Shown here in pieces: positions 52,824-61,918 of a DNA stretch of 64,000 nt. Position 1 is the first letter of the stretch. Every line of letters begins with the position of its first letter. The notes below the pieces were generated by a model. That model saw only the letters and a list, made by a program, of their open reading frames with translations, was not told where the DNA came from and ran no database searches. Source of the DNA: Streptomyces cyaneofuscatus (GTDB taxonomy: Bacteria; Actinomycetota; Actinomycetes; Streptomycetales; Streptomycetaceae); assembly GCF_000718135.1 (NCBI RefSeq), contig NZ_JOEM01000001.1:124001-188000 (forward strand), written 5' to 3'. The translations under genes were made by a program, and so were the position numbers.

Positions 52824-52990
52824 ACCGCCCCGCTTTGTCCCGGGCCCCGGAGAACTGTGGCTTCCACCCGCGTCCGGTCCGTGAAATTCTGCGTCCGCGC
52901 CGCGCGCACCGGGGTTACCCAAAAGTACGATGGCTGTACGGCGCAGCGTGTACGGATCGGCTGTACTGGAACACACATTTGGGAGGCGGC

Positions 52991-53635
52991 GTGAGCGCCA
53001 TCGAGCAGACAGAGGCAGCGCGCCCGCGGGGCACACGCCTTCCCCGCCGCGCCCGACGCAATCAGCTGCTGGGCGCCGCGCAGGAGGTCTTTGTCGCACA
53101 GGGCTACCACTCCGCCGCGATGGACGACATCGCCGAGCGGGCCGGCGTGAGCAAGCCGGTGCTCTATCAGCACTTCCCCGGCAAGCTGGAGCTCTACCTC
53201 GCCCTCCTCGACCAGCACTGCGAGTCGCTGCTCCAGGCCGTCGTGACGGCGCTGGCGTCGACGACCGACAACAAGCTGCGCGTCGAGGCGACGATGGACG
53301 CCTACTTCGCGTACGTGGAGGACGAGGGCGGCGCCTTCCGGCTGGTCTTCGAGTCCGACCTGACCAACGAGCCCGCCGTACGCGAGCGGGTCGACCGGGT
53401 CTCCCTCCAGTGCGCCGAGGCGATCTCCGACGTGATCGCCGGGGACACGGGCCTGTCCAAGGACGAGTCCATGCTCCTCGCGGTGGGCCTCGGCGGGGTG
53501 TCGCAGGTGGTGGCGCGCTACTGGCTCTCCAGCGGCTCCAGCATCCCCCGGGACACGGCGGTGCAGCTGCTCACCTCGCTGGCCTGGCGGGGTATCGCGG
53601 GCTTCCCGCTGCACGGCGTCGACCAGCAGCACTGA
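52991..53635 (+). CDS. TetR family transcriptional regulator
   Basis: A 214-aa TetR regulator. N-terminal helix-turn-helix: RRNQLLGAAQEVFVAQGYHS, then AMDDIAERAGVSKPVLYQHF. The C-terminal ligand domain is DEGGAFRLVFESDLTNEPAV and GLGGVSQVVARYWLSS. It is the Rv3208-type regulator conserved upstream of DUF3107 in actinomycetes, ligand unknown. GTG 52991 has GGGAGG 4 nt upstream. Three TGTAC motifs (52935, 52949, 52962) lie in its promoter region and may be autoregulatory sites. Confidence 0.93.
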   Translation: MSAIEQTEAARPRGTRLPRRARRNQLLGAAQEVFVAQGYHSAAMDDIAERAGVSKPVLYQHFPGKLELYLALLDQHCESLLQAVVTALASTTDNKLRVEATMDAYFAYVEDEGGAFRLVFESDLTNEPAVRERVDRVSLQCAEAISDVIAGDTGLSKDESMLLAVGLGGVSQVVARYWLSSGSSIPRDTAVQLLTSLAWRGIAGFPLHGVDQQH

Positions 53636-53794
53636 GCCCTCCGGGCGGCGTGGACACCCTGTCGCGGCCGCGTCCCGGAGCGTGTTCGCTGCGGGCGTTG
53701 CCGGTCGGGCCGTGAGGCGTGGTCCCACCGGGCTAATGTGGCTGCGTACGGCGCGGTTCGCCGCGCAGGGACTGACCGTCGGAGGGACATAGCC

Positions 53795-54022
53795 GTGGAG
53801 GTCAAGATCGGGGTGCAGCACTCGCCCCGCGAGATCGTTCTGGAGAGCGGGCTTTCCGCCGAGGACGTCGAGAGCGCGGTCGCCGCCGCACTGGGCGGCA
53901 AGGCGGAGCTGCTGAGCCTCACGGACGACAAGGGCCGCAAGGTCCTGGTGCCGGCCGACCGGATCGCGTACGTGGAGATCGGTGAGCCGACCACACGGCG
54001 TGTGGGGTTCGGCGCGCTGTAG
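53795..54022 (+). CDS. DUF3107 family protein
   Basis: A 75-aa protein with the family sequence EVKIGVQHSPREIVLESGLS, then VADALGG-like VAAALGGKAELLSL and a C-terminal GEPTTRRVGFGAL. This matches the actinobacterial DUF3107 protein (Rv3208A/TB9.4), whose function is not established. GTG 53795 with GGAGGG 8 nt upstream. It follows the TetR gene and ends at the hairpin at 54042-54082. Confidence 0.92.
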   Translation: MEVKIGVQHSPREIVLESGLSAEDVESAVAAALGGKAELLSLTDDKGRKVLVPADRIAYVEIGEPTTRRVGFGAL

Positions 54023-54041
54023 TCCTCGGACGCGGTGAGCA

Positions 54042-54082
54042 CGGGAGCGGCCCGGCGGGATCTTCCCGCCGGGCCGCTCCCG
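54042..54082 (+). terminator. Hairpin terminator after the DUF3107 gene
   Basis: Perfect 19-bp stem (54042-54060 with 54064-54082) and a 3-nt loop, the strongest hairpin in this region. Confidence 0.88.
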
Positions 54083-54211
54083 TATGCCGTGCGGCGCGAA
54101 GCCGTACCCGTAAGAGTTTCCCCAGCTCGGCGGAGGGTTGTACGGCGTGGGCCGGGGGTAGTACCGCAACGACCGATTTGCCCGCCCCGCACACCCCAGC
54201 GAGGTGACTTA

Positions 54212-54484
54212 GTGATCTGGGAATCCTTCGGCGCCACCGTGCTCGGACTCGCCCTGTCCTGGGCGGCGGTCCGCTCACTGGCCGACCGGCTCCCCTCCGC
54301 CCGTGCTGTTTATCTCACCGGCACGCTGGGAGCGCTGTTCGGAGCGTTCCTCACGCATTCCGCGCTGGGCCCCGGCCACGGCGTGGCCACCCTGATCGGC
54401 GCCGTCTCCGTCGGGGCGGTGACGCTGTCCCTGCTGATCCGCCCGCGCGGCCGCCGCCTCACGAGGTCGGCGGCGGCCCAGTAG
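54212..54484 (+). CDS. Small hydrophobic membrane protein (90 aa)
   Basis: Ninety residues with three hydrophobic stretches (ESFGATVLGLALSWAAV; VYLTGTLGALFGAFL; HGVATLIGAVSVGAVTLSLL) and a basic end PRGRRLTRSAAAQ. GTG 54212 lies 7 nt after GAGG. Function unknown; similar small multi-pass proteins are frequent in Streptomyces. It is convergent with the ferritin-like gene. Confidence 0.75.
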   Translation: MIWESFGATVLGLALSWAAVRSLADRLPSARAVYLTGTLGALFGAFLTHSALGPGHGVATLIGAVSVGAVTLSLLIRPRGRRLTRSAAAQ

Positions 54485-54509
54485 CCCGGTGGCCCGCAGT
54501 CCCGCGGTG

Positions 54510-55256
54510 TTACGCGGCCAGCCCCAGCGCGGCCATGCGCTTGGTGTGGGCCTCGGTGATCCGGGAGAACATCCGGCCCACCTCCGCCAGGTCGAAGCCG
54601 TCCGCGACGCCGCCCACCAGCATCGTCGAGAGCGCGTCGCGGTCGGCGACCACCCGCTGGGCCTGCGACAGCGCCTCGCCCATCAGCCGGCGGGCCCAGA
54701 GCGCGAGCCGCCCGCCGAGCCGGGGGTCGGCCTCGATCGCGGCGCGCACCTTCTCCACCGCGAAGTTCCCGTGGCCCGTGTCGTCGAGCACGGCGAGGAC
54801 CAGGGAGCGGGTGTCGGTGTCGAGCCGGGCCGCGACCTCCCGGTAGAAGTCACTGGCGATCGAGTCGCCGACGTACGCCTTGACCAGGCCTTCCAGCCAG
54901 TCGGACGGCGCCGTCTGGCGGTGGAAGTCGTCGAGCGCCTTGGCGAACGGTTCCATCGCGGCGGTCGGGTCCTCGTCGATCGCCGCGAGCCGGTCGGACA
55001 GCTGCTCGAAGTGGTGGAACTCGGCGGAGGCCATCTTCGCCAGGGCCGCCTTGTCCCCGAGGGTCGGCGCGAGTTTCGCGTCCTCGGCGAGGCGCTCGAA
55101 GGCCGCCAGCTCGCCGTAGGCGAGGGCGCCCAGCAGGTCCACGACGGCGGCACGGTACTGCGGCTCCGCGGAGGCGGTGGCCCAGTCCTGGGCGGCGATT
55201 CCGGTCGCTCCGGGCGCTTCTTCGGGGTGGTCAGTGGCGTTGTCAGGCGTCTCCAT
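54510..55256 (-). CDS. Ferritin-like fold (MiaE-like, PF13794) protein
   Basis: A 248-aa helical protein: LLGALAYGELAAFERLAEDA, SAEFHHFEQLSDRL (E..H pair) and DDTGHGNFAVEKVRAAIEAD (His) supply ligand residues for a di-iron site of the ferritin-like/MiaE_2 family. Orthologues (Rv3210c type) are conserved beside RhlE; role unknown, possibly tRNA modification by analogy with MiaE. ATG of METPDNATD; no clear ribosome site. Divergent from the DEAD-box gene. Confidence 0.88.
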   Translation of the reverse strand: METPDNATDHPEEAPGATGIAAQDWATASAEPQYRAAVVDLLGALAYGELAAFERLAEDAKLAPTLGDKAALAKMASAEFHHFEQLSDRLAAIDEDPTAAMEPFAKALDDFHRQTAPSDWLEGLVKAYVGDSIASDFYREVAARLDTDTRSLVLAVLDDTGHGNFAVEKVRAAIEADPRLGGRLALWARRLMGEALSQAQRVVADRDALSTMLVGGVADGFDLAEVGRMFSRITEAHTKRMAALGLAA

Positions 55257-55641
55257 GAACCGCACAATAGCCCGCCCGACGAGGGGCGGAAGGGTCCGGT
55301 GGGGAGGGGACATCACACCGTTCCGATGAATTCGTCCAACACACATGCGCGAATCCGGGGTACAGTGGTATTGCGCTTACTGAGCATTTTCCTGTGCCAG
55401 GGGCGCGTCCTTTGAATGAGGATGCCCGGTCGGTGGCCCGATCGGCTCCGACCCGACAGCCCTCCACGCGGTGCGTACGACACGTACGACTGCAGATGAG
55501 GGGCCCCCTCAGCGGCACGAGCGCTCGAGCGACGGCAGTGGTCCCGCGCCACCCGGCCCATCCACGGCCGGATGACCAACCCCGGCACGGTACGACCCCC
55601 AGCGTTCGCCTCGGACCGCGTCTCACAGAAGAGGCAGCACC
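55257..55641. other. Long upstream region of the DEAD-box helicase gene
   Basis: About 385 bp without a gene I can support. It contains a short perfect palindrome (tgagggg/cccctca-type, about 55497-55511) and direct repeats CGTACGAC near 55470-55485. A TGA at 55573 closes the helicase frame. DEAD-box mRNAs often have long leaders, so much of this may be transcribed, but I cannot place the promoter confidently. Confidence 0.5.
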
Positions 55642-57915
55642 CTGACTACGTTCCGAGACCTCGGCATTCTTTCCGAGACGGCCGAAGCCCTTGAGGCAGT
55701 CGGCATCATGTCCCCCTTCCCCATCCAGGAGCTGACGCTCCCCGTGGCGCTCTCCGGCTCCGACGTCATCGGCCAGGCCAAGACCGGCACCGGCAAGACG
55801 CTCGGCTTCGGACTCCCCCTCCTGGAGCGCGTGACCGTCCCCGCCGACGTCGAGGCGGGGCGCGCCACGCCCGAGCAGCTGACCGACGCGCCGCAGGCGC
55901 TCGTCGTCGTCCCCACCCGTGAGCTGTGCCAGCAGGTCACCAACGACCTCCTGACCGCCGGCAAGGTCCGTAACGTCCGCGTTCTCGCGATCTACGGCGG
56001 CCGGGCCTACGAGCCCCAGGTCGAGGCCCTCAAGAAGGGCGTCGACGTGATCGTCGGCACCCCGGGCCGTCTGCTGGACCTGGCGGGCCAGCGCAAGCTC
56101 GACCTCTCCCACATCCGCGGGCTCGTCCTGGACGAGGCCGACGAGATGCTGGACCTGGGCTTCCTGCCCGACGTCGAGCGCATCATCACGATGCTGCCGC
56201 CCAAGCGCCAGACGATGCTGTTCTCGGCCACCATGCCCGGTGCCGTCATCAGCCTCGCCCGCCGCTACATGTCGCAGCCGACGCACATCAACGCCACCTC
56301 GCCCGACGACGAGGGCACGACCGTGAAGAACACGGTCCAGCACGTCTACCGCGCGCACAACATGGACAAGCCGGAGATGCTCTCCCGCATCCTCCAGGCC
56401 GAGGGCCGCGGGCTCGCGATGATCTTCTGCCGTACGAAGCGGACGGCCGCCGACATCGCCGAGCAGCTGGAGAAGCGCGGCTTCGCCTCCGGCGCGGTCC
56501 ACGGCGACCTCGGCCAGGGCGCCCGCGAGCAGGCGCTGCGCGCCTTCCGCAACGGCAAGGTCGACGTCCTCGTCTGCACCGATGTCGCCGCGCGCGGCAT
56601 CGACGTCGAGGGTGTGACCCACGTCATCAACTACCAGTCGCCGGAGGACGAGAAGACCTACCTCCACCGCATCGGCCGCACCGGCCGCGCGGGCGCCAAG
56701 GGCATCGCGATCACGCTGGTCGACTGGGACGACATCCCGCGCTGGCAGCTGATCAACAAGGCGCTGGACCTGAAGTTCCCGGACCCGCCGGAGACGTACT
56801 CCACCTCGCCGCACCTCTTCGAGGAGCTCGGCATCCCGGCGGGCACCAAGGGTGTGCTGCCGCGGGGCGAGCGGACCCGTGCCGGTCTGCGCGCGGAGGA
56901 GGTCGAGGACCTCGGCGAGACCGGCGGTCGCGGCCGCAAGTCCGCCGCCCCGGCCCCGGCCCGTGAGGAGCGCGAGCCCCGGACGCGTACGCCGCGTCAG
57001 CGCCGCCGCACCCGTGGCGGGACCTCCGAGGAGGGCGGCGCCGCGACGGTGCCCGCACCCGCTAAGGAGGCCACGCCGGTCACTCCGGCCGGTGACGAGG
57101 CCCCCGAGGGTCCCCGTACGCCGCGCCGCCGTCGCCGTACGCGGGTCAGCGCTGCCGACGCCGTGACCGAGACGGCCGCCGTGGCGGTCGCCGAGGCTCC
57201 GGCCGCTGCCCCGGTGGCTGCCGTCGCCGAGACCGTGGCCGTCGTCGAGGCCGAGCCGGTCGCCGAGGCCGTCGCGGAGACCAAGCCGCGCCGCCGTCGC
57301 AGCCGCGCCGCCGCCAAGCCGGTGGCCGAGGCCGTGGCGCAGGTTCCCGTCGCCGCGCCGGTCGAGGCCGGGTTCCAGACCGTGGCCGTCGCCGCGGGCA
57401 TCGCGGAGCCGGCCGCCGAGCCGGCCCCGACCAAGCCGCGCCGCCGCACCCGGATCGTGAAGCCCGCCGACGAGGTGGACTTCCAGATCGCCCCGGCCTC
57501 CGAGCCGGAGCCGCAGTCGAAGACCCGCCGCCCGGCCCGCGCCACGAGCCGGCCGAAGGCGGAGTCGAAGCCCAAGGCCGAGACCAAGCCGAAGACGGTG
57601 ACCCGGCCCAAGGCCGACGCCGCTACGGCTGCCGAGTCGACGCCCAAGGCCGAGACCAAGCCGAAGAGGGCATCGAGGGCGAAGGCCGCGGCCCCCGCCG
57701 AGGCCGTCGCGCCGGAGGCTCCCGCCGCCGTGGAGGCCGAGGCCAAGCCGCGCCGCCGCCGGGCGACCCGCAGCGTCACCTCGACCGCGACCCAGGAGGC
57801 CGCTGTGGTCTCCGAGGCCGAGGCCGTGGTGAGCGAGGCCGCCGCCGAGGCGAAGCCCCGCCGCCGCCGCGCCACCCGCGCCGCGGGCCAGGCCACGGTG
57901 ACGACCGAGAGCTGA
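55642..57915 (+). CDS. DEAD-box ATP-dependent RNA helicase (RhlE type), CTG start likely
   Basis: A 757-aa helicase with all motifs: Q motif FRDLGILSETAEALEAVGIM, then PFPIQE; AKTGTGKT (I); PTRELCQQ (Ia); GTPGRL (Ib); DEADEML (II); FSATM (III); HVINYQSPEDEKTYLHRIGR and then TGRAG (VI). C-terminal of residue 400 is a long basic, Ala/Glu-rich tail with repeated KPRRRRAR/TR patches, probably RNA-binding. No ATG, GTG or TTG occurs in frame between TGA 55573 and ATG 55708; starting at 55708 would delete 'TTFRDLGIL...' and the conserved aromatic of the Q motif. CTG 55642, with AGAGG 8-9 nt upstream, restores the N-terminus that relatives have. Ends at hairpin 57935-57970. Confidence 0.92.
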   Translation: MTTFRDLGILSETAEALEAVGIMSPFPIQELTLPVALSGSDVIGQAKTGTGKTLGFGLPLLERVTVPADVEAGRATPEQLTDAPQALVVVPTRELCQQVTNDLLTAGKVRNVRVLAIYGGRAYEPQVEALKKGVDVIVGTPGRLLDLAGQRKLDLSHIRGLVLDEADEMLDLGFLPDVERIITMLPPKRQTMLFSATMPGAVISLARRYMSQPTHINATSPDDEGTTVKNTVQHVYRAHNMDKPEMLSRILQAEGRGLAMIFCRTKRTAADIAEQLEKRGFASGAVHGDLGQGAREQALRAFRNGKVDVLVCTDVAARGIDVEGVTHVINYQSPEDEKTYLHRIGRTGRAGAKGIAITLVDWDDIPRWQLINKALDLKFPDPPETYSTSPHLFEELGIPAGTKGVLPRGERTRAGLRAEEVEDLGETGGRGRKSAAPAPAREEREPRTRTPRQRRRTRGGTSEEGGAATVPAPAKEATPVTPAGDEAPEGPRTPRRRRRTRVSAADAVTETAAVAVAEAPAAAPVAAVAETVAVVEAEPVAEAVAETKPRRRRSRAAAKPVAEAVAQVPVAAPVEAGFQTVAVAAGIAEPAAEPAPTKPRRRTRIVKPADEVDFQIAPASEPEPQSKTRRPARATSRPKAESKPKAETKPKTVTRPKADAATAAESTPKAETKPKRASRAKAAAPAEAVAPEAPAAVEAEAKPRRRRATRSVTSTATQEAAVVSEAEAVVSEAAAEAKPRRRRATRAAGQATVTTES

Positions 57916-57934
57916 CGGTCCCGCGAGACCCATC

Positions 57935-57970
57935 AGGCCCCGGCCCCCGCAGATGCGAGGGCCGGGGCCT
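57935..57970 (+). terminator. Hairpin terminator after the DEAD-box gene
   Basis: Perfect 12-bp stem (57935-57946 with 57959-57970) and a 12-nt loop, between the helicase and the following hydrolase gene. Confidence 0.8.
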
Positions 57971-58021
57971 TCTCGCTGCCCGGTGATGCCCCCGCCCCGT
58001 CCCGGCGATAGCCTCGGGCCC

Positions 58022-58879
58022 ATGAGCCGCCCGCCCACCTTCACGCCGCCCGCCTGCGCCACCTCCCGCGTCCTGCACACCGCGCGCGGCGACTTCGCCG
58101 TCCTGGACGCCGTACCGGCGAACGCTCCCGCACGCGCCACCGCCCTCCTGCTGCCCGGGTACACCGGCAGCAAGGAGGACTTCGTCGCGCTGCTCGAACC
58201 GCTGTGCGCGGCCGGGTACCGGGTGGTCGCCGTCGACGGCCGCGGGCAGTACGAGTCGGAGGGAACGGACCGCCAAGAGGCTTACGCCCAGGGGGAGTTG
58301 GCCCGCGATGTGCTCGCCCAGGCGGCGGCCCTGACCGGTGGTGAGGGGACGCTGCACCTGCTCGGGCACTCGCTCGGCGGCCAGATCGCCCGCGCCGCCG
58401 TCCTGCTCGACGCCACCCCGTTCCGCTCGCTGACGCTGATGTCCTCCGGCCCCGCCGAGGTCGTCGCCGCCCAGCGGGACAAGGTGAAGATGCTGAGCGA
58501 CGCGCTCTCCGTGCTCACCATGGACGAGGTGTGGGAGGCGATGCGGGCCCTGGACCCGCCGCAGGACGCGGACACCGGCGACGGCGAGGACATGCGCCGC
58601 CGCTGGCTGCGCCATAACCCGGCACAGCTGATCGCCACCGGCGCCCAGCTCTCCGCCGAACCGGACCGGGTGGACGAGCTGGCCGCCCTCGGGCTGCCCG
58701 TCCACGTCCTGTCCGGCGAGCGCGACGACGTATGGCCGGTGGAGCGGTTCGACGCGATGGCCCGGCGGCTCGGCGCCCACCGCACCACGATCGCCGGGGC
58801 CGAGCACTCCCCCAACACCGCCCGCCCGCACGAGACCGCCGAGGCGCTCGCCGCGTTCTGGGACACCGTCACCCTCTAG
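58022..58879 (+). CDS. Alpha/beta hydrolase
   Basis: A 285-aa protein: oxyanion LLLPGYTGSKEDF, nucleophile Ser in HLLGHSLGGQIARAA, acid Asp in VLSGERDDVWPV, His in AGAEHSPNTARP. A typical cytosolic esterase-like fold. ATG 58022; substrate not readable. It ends 3 bp before the convergent NYN gene. Confidence 0.92.
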   Translation: MSRPPTFTPPACATSRVLHTARGDFAVLDAVPANAPARATALLLPGYTGSKEDFVALLEPLCAAGYRVVAVDGRGQYESEGTDRQEAYAQGELARDVLAQAAALTGGEGTLHLLGHSLGGQIARAAVLLDATPFRSLTLMSSGPAEVVAAQRDKVKMLSDALSVLTMDEVWEAMRALDPPQDADTGDGEDMRRRWLRHNPAQLIATGAQLSAEPDRVDELAALGLPVHVLSGERDDVWPVERFDAMARRLGAHRTTIAGAEHSPNTARPHETAEALAAFWDTVTL

Positions 58880-58882
58880 GGA

Positions 58883-59776
58883 TCAGTACTGCGACTGAAG
58901 GTGCTGCCAGAACCCGTCCCGCAGCGCCCGGCGCAGGTGCGCGTGGCCGCGCAGCGAGTGCTGGAGCAGGCGTTCGGCCTCCACCAGCAGGTCCTGGTCG
59001 ACCGAGCCCGGCAGATAGGGGTGGCCGGGCAGCAGGTCGGCGAGGGACTCGCGGCCTCGGGCGGCGAGCCAGGCGGCGGCGATCTGGGCGCCGACGAAGC
59101 GGACGTCCTCCCGGGAGGGGGCCGGGGTGTCGTCCTCGTACGTGGTGACCGGGCGCCGGGTGACGTACGGGCGGCAGAAGTCCAGGTCGAAGGTGCGCTG
59201 GCTGTCGACCTCCCAGAGCAGCGGTTCGGCCTGGTTGCGGCCCTCGCCGGCCTCGATGCCCCAGAGGTGGACGCGCGCCCCGTAGCCCTGGGCCGCCTCG
59301 ACCGCCGAGACCAGGTCCTCGTCGCCGCCGATGAGGGCCGCGTCGCTGATGGCGCGGTGCCGGGCCAGCGATTCGAGGTCGGTGCGGATGAGGGAGTCGA
59401 CGCCCTTCTGCTGATTGTTGGCGTTGAGGTTGCCGAGCCGCACCTTGACGTCGGGGAGTTCGGCGATGGCCTGCTGCTCGGTGGTGTGGATGCGGCGCCT
59501 GGCCCCGTCGTACCAGTACACGCGCAGCAGCCGGCTGTCCGCGAAGATCGTGCGGGCCTTGTCGATGAAGGCCTCGATCAGCCCTTCGGCGTCGAGGTCG
59601 AACGAGCGGCGGTCCTCGGTACCGGTGACGAGCAGCCCGGCCGCGGCGTACACATAGCCCGCGTCCACGAAGATCGCGTGCGTGGAAGGGGTCTTGGAGA
59701 CCTCCCCGAGCACGCGCTGGAGCAGCTCGTTGGTGCGGTCCAGACGCTCAACGATATCCGCCGGGTACTTAGACAT
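58883..59776 (-). CDS. NYN domain (PIN-like RNase fold) protein
   Basis: A 297-aa protein of the NYN/LabA family: acidic residues in HAIFVDAGYVYAAAG, YWYDGARRRIH, KGVDSLIRTDLESLARHRAI and ALIGGDEDLVSAVEAA form the metal site expected for PIN-type nucleases. A C-terminal helical domain (AQIAAAWLAARGRESLADLL) is not catalytic. ATG 59776 with AAGGAA 9 nt upstream in an unusually A+T-rich stretch (AATTTTTTGG). It is convergent with the hydrolase and divergent from a 50-aa gene. Confidence 0.88.
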   Translation of the reverse strand: MSKYPADIVERLDRTNELLQRVLGEVSKTPSTHAIFVDAGYVYAAAGLLVTGTEDRRSFDLDAEGLIEAFIDKARTIFADSRLLRVYWYDGARRRIHTTEQQAIAELPDVKVRLGNLNANNQQKGVDSLIRTDLESLARHRAISDAALIGGDEDLVSAVEAAQGYGARVHLWGIEAGEGRNQAEPLLWEVDSQRTFDLDFCRPYVTRRPVTTYEDDTPAPSREDVRFVGAQIAAAWLAARGRESLADLLPGHPYLPGSVDQDLLVEAERLLQHSLRGHAHLRRALRDGFWQHLQSQY

Positions 59777-59933
59777 CCAAAAAATTTCCTTAGCGTAGGG
59801 AATGTTTGTACCGGGCAAGCCGTTGTAACACTCGTGGAACGCGAGGGAAGCCTCGCGTTCCTATCCTCGCGGGTAGGCCGTATCGCCCGCGCCAGTAGTT
59901 CTCCAGCAGGAGGATCAGACGAAGGGAAGCCAT

Positions 59934-60086
59934 ATGCGCTTCGAGATCATGCGACTCGACGACGTCGACGGTACCGCCGTGGACAGCACCGTCGTGGACG
60001 CCGCCTCCGTCAACCGGATCGTGCAGCAGGCCGCAGCCATAGGCCAGCGCATCTACATCCGGCCGGCCGACAGCTCGGCTTCGTAA
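59934..60086 (+). CDS. Conserved 50-aa protein
   Basis: ATG 59934 to TAA 60086, MRFEIMRLDDVDGTAVDSTV continuing to IGQRIYIRPADSSAS. AAGGGA precedes it by 8 nt. A near-identical short protein is present in other Streptomyces at this position. No domain known; the beta-strand-rich sequence could be a subunit or adaptor. Terminator hairpin at 60150-60184 follows. Confidence 0.75.
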   Translation: MRFEIMRLDDVDGTAVDSTVVDAASVNRIVQQAAAIGQRIYIRPADSSAS

Positions 60087-60149
60087 CGCTTCAAGGGTCT
60101 TGGCTTCGGTGAACTGACGCCTGATCACGCATTGCGCCGCTAAAGACGA

Positions 60150-60184
60150 AGCGCCCCCGCACGGAAGGACCGTGCGGGGGCGCT
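60150..60184. terminator. Bidirectional hairpin terminator
   Basis: Perfect 15-bp stem (60150-60164 with 60170-60184), 5-nt loop, between the 50-aa gene and convergent marC. Confidence 0.85.
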
Positions 60185-60211
60185 GTGGTGTCCGGAGGGC
60201 ACCCGCGCGGG

Positions 60212-60817
60212 TCAGGAGGTCTGGATGACCTGGGTGACGCCGTTGATGATCTGCTGTACGGCGATGGCCGAGAGCATCATTCCGGCGAGCCGGGTCACCA
60301 GGACCACCCCGCCGTCCTTGATGATGCGGATGATCACCAGCGAATAGCGCATCGCCAGCCAGAGCACCACGTGCATGGCCGCGATCGCCGACCACACCGA
60401 GAGCTGGCCGCCGAAGCCGTCGGCGTGCTGCACGGCCAGGATGACCGAGACGATCGCGCCGGGACCGGCCAGCAGCGGCATGCCCAGCGGTACGAGCGCT
60501 ACGTTGACGTCCTTGGTCTGCGTCGGCTCGTCGGTCTTGCCGGTCAGCAGGTCCAGTGCGATGAGCAGCAGCAGGAGACCGCCCGCGATCATCAGGGCGG
60601 GCACGGAGACATGCAGGTAGTCGAGGATCTGCTGGCCGAGCAGACCGAAGACGGCGATCACGCCGAAGGCGACCGCGACGGCCTGGAGCGCCATCCTGCG
60701 CTGCACCTTGGCAGGGCGGCCCGCGGTGAGGGCCAGGAAGATCGGGGTGATCCCGGGCGGGTCCATAATCACAAAAAGGGTGAGAAAAAGGGATCCGAAG
60801 ACAGCGACGTCGAACAC
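60212..60817 (-). CDS. MarC family integral membrane protein
   Basis: A 201-aa protein with six TM segments and MarC/UPF0056 marks: FVIMDPPGITPIFLALTAG near residue 16, and LVPLGMPLLAGPGAIVSVIL. Founder members were first linked to antibiotic resistance but that link is not supported; role unknown. GTG 60817. Between the 50-aa and PHP genes, same strand as PHP. Confidence 0.9.
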   Translation of the reverse strand: MFDVAVFGSLFLTLFVIMDPPGITPIFLALTAGRPAKVQRRMALQAVAVAFGVIAVFGLLGQQILDYLHVSVPALMIAGGLLLLLIALDLLTGKTDEPTQTKDVNVALVPLGMPLLAGPGAIVSVILAVQHADGFGGQLSVWSAIAAMHVVLWLAMRYSLVIIRIIKDGGVVLVTRLAGMMLSAIAVQQIINGVTQVIQTS

Positions 60818-60952
60818 AGTGAGCCTTGCGAGAGATGAGCGGGCGGTACGGGGGCGCGCGGGCCCGGTCGGTCTGCCGTCGGCGCACGACGGCAGGGGTG
60901 AAGGGGCGCGAGGAGTGGAACGGTGAGGCGGTGGAGGCGAGGAGGCCAGGCC

Positions 60953-61819
60953 CTAGCGGCGGCCGGTTCCGCCCGCGCCCGGCACCGGGAAGGCTCCCGT
61001 GGCGCGCCGGGTGATCTCGCCGTAGATCTCGGGGTCGGTGGTGTACTCGCCGAGCCCGACGGTTTTTCGGCTGCCGTGGTAGTCGCTGGAGCCGGTGGGC
61101 AGGAGCCCCAGCTCCCGGGCGAGACCGCGCAGCCGGGCCCTGGTCGGCTCGTCGTGGTCCATGTGGTCGACCTCGATGCCGTCCAGGCCCGCGGCGGCGA
61201 GCGCGGCGATCGTGGCCTCGGGGACCGTTGCACCGCGCTTCGAGGCGGCCGGGTGGGCGAAGACGGTGACGCCGCCCGCCGCCTTGACGAGCCGGACCGC
61301 CTCGAAGGGGTCGAACTCGTGCTTCGCGGCGAAGGCCCGTCCGCCGTTGCCCAGCCAGTCGGGCGTGAAGGCGTCGGAGACCGTGTCCACGACGCCCAGC
61401 TCGACGAGGGCGGCGGCGACGTGCGGGCGGCCGACCGAGCCGTCCCCGGCGATCCGGGCGACCTGCTCCCAGGTGATGGGGACGTCGAGGGCGCGGAGCT
61501 TGCGGACCATCTCCTGGGCGCGCGGCACCCGGTCGTCGCGGACCAGTTCCCGGGCGCGCTCGAACTCGGCGTCGGCGGGGTCGAAGAGGTACGCCAGCAT
61601 GTGCATGCTCACGCCGTCGACCCGGCAGGAGAGCTCGGCGCCCGTGACGAGGGTCAGCCCTTCGGGCAGCGCGTCGATGGCCTGCTTGTGGCCGCCGACG
61701 GTGTCGTGGTCGGTGAGCGCGACGACGTCCAGGCCCGCGGCGACGGCGTTGGCGACCAGCTCGGCGGGGGTGTCCGTACCGTCCGATGCGGTGGAGTGGG
61801 TGTGCAGGTCGATGCGCAC
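60953..61819 (-). CDS. PHP-domain phosphoesterase
   Basis: A 288-aa PHP protein: metal residues in MRIDLHTHSTASDG, ALTDHDTVGG, GVTVFAHPAA, and GSSDYHGSRKTVGLG. This matches the YciV/RNase AM-type family that hydrolyses nucleoside 3',5'-bisphosphate or trims RNA 5' ends. GTG 61819. Gly/Pro-rich C-terminal tail. Confidence 0.9.
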   Translation of the reverse strand: MRIDLHTHSTASDGTDTPAELVANAVAAGLDVVALTDHDTVGGHKQAIDALPEGLTLVTGAELSCRVDGVSMHMLAYLFDPADAEFERARELVRDDRVPRAQEMVRKLRALDVPITWEQVARIAGDGSVGRPHVAAALVELGVVDTVSDAFTPDWLGNGGRAFAAKHEFDPFEAVRLVKAAGGVTVFAHPAASKRGATVPEATIAALAAAGLDGIEVDHMDHDEPTRARLRGLARELGLLPTGSSDYHGSRKTVGLGEYTTDPEIYGEITRRATGAFPVPGAGGTGRR

Positions 61820-61918
61820 GACGCGTGACTCCAGGGCTCGCGGGCGGACGGGGGACCGCTCAAGGATAACCGCCGCACACCAGGCCCCCGGCCGGGATCA
61901 CGCCCCGTCCGGCGTGAT

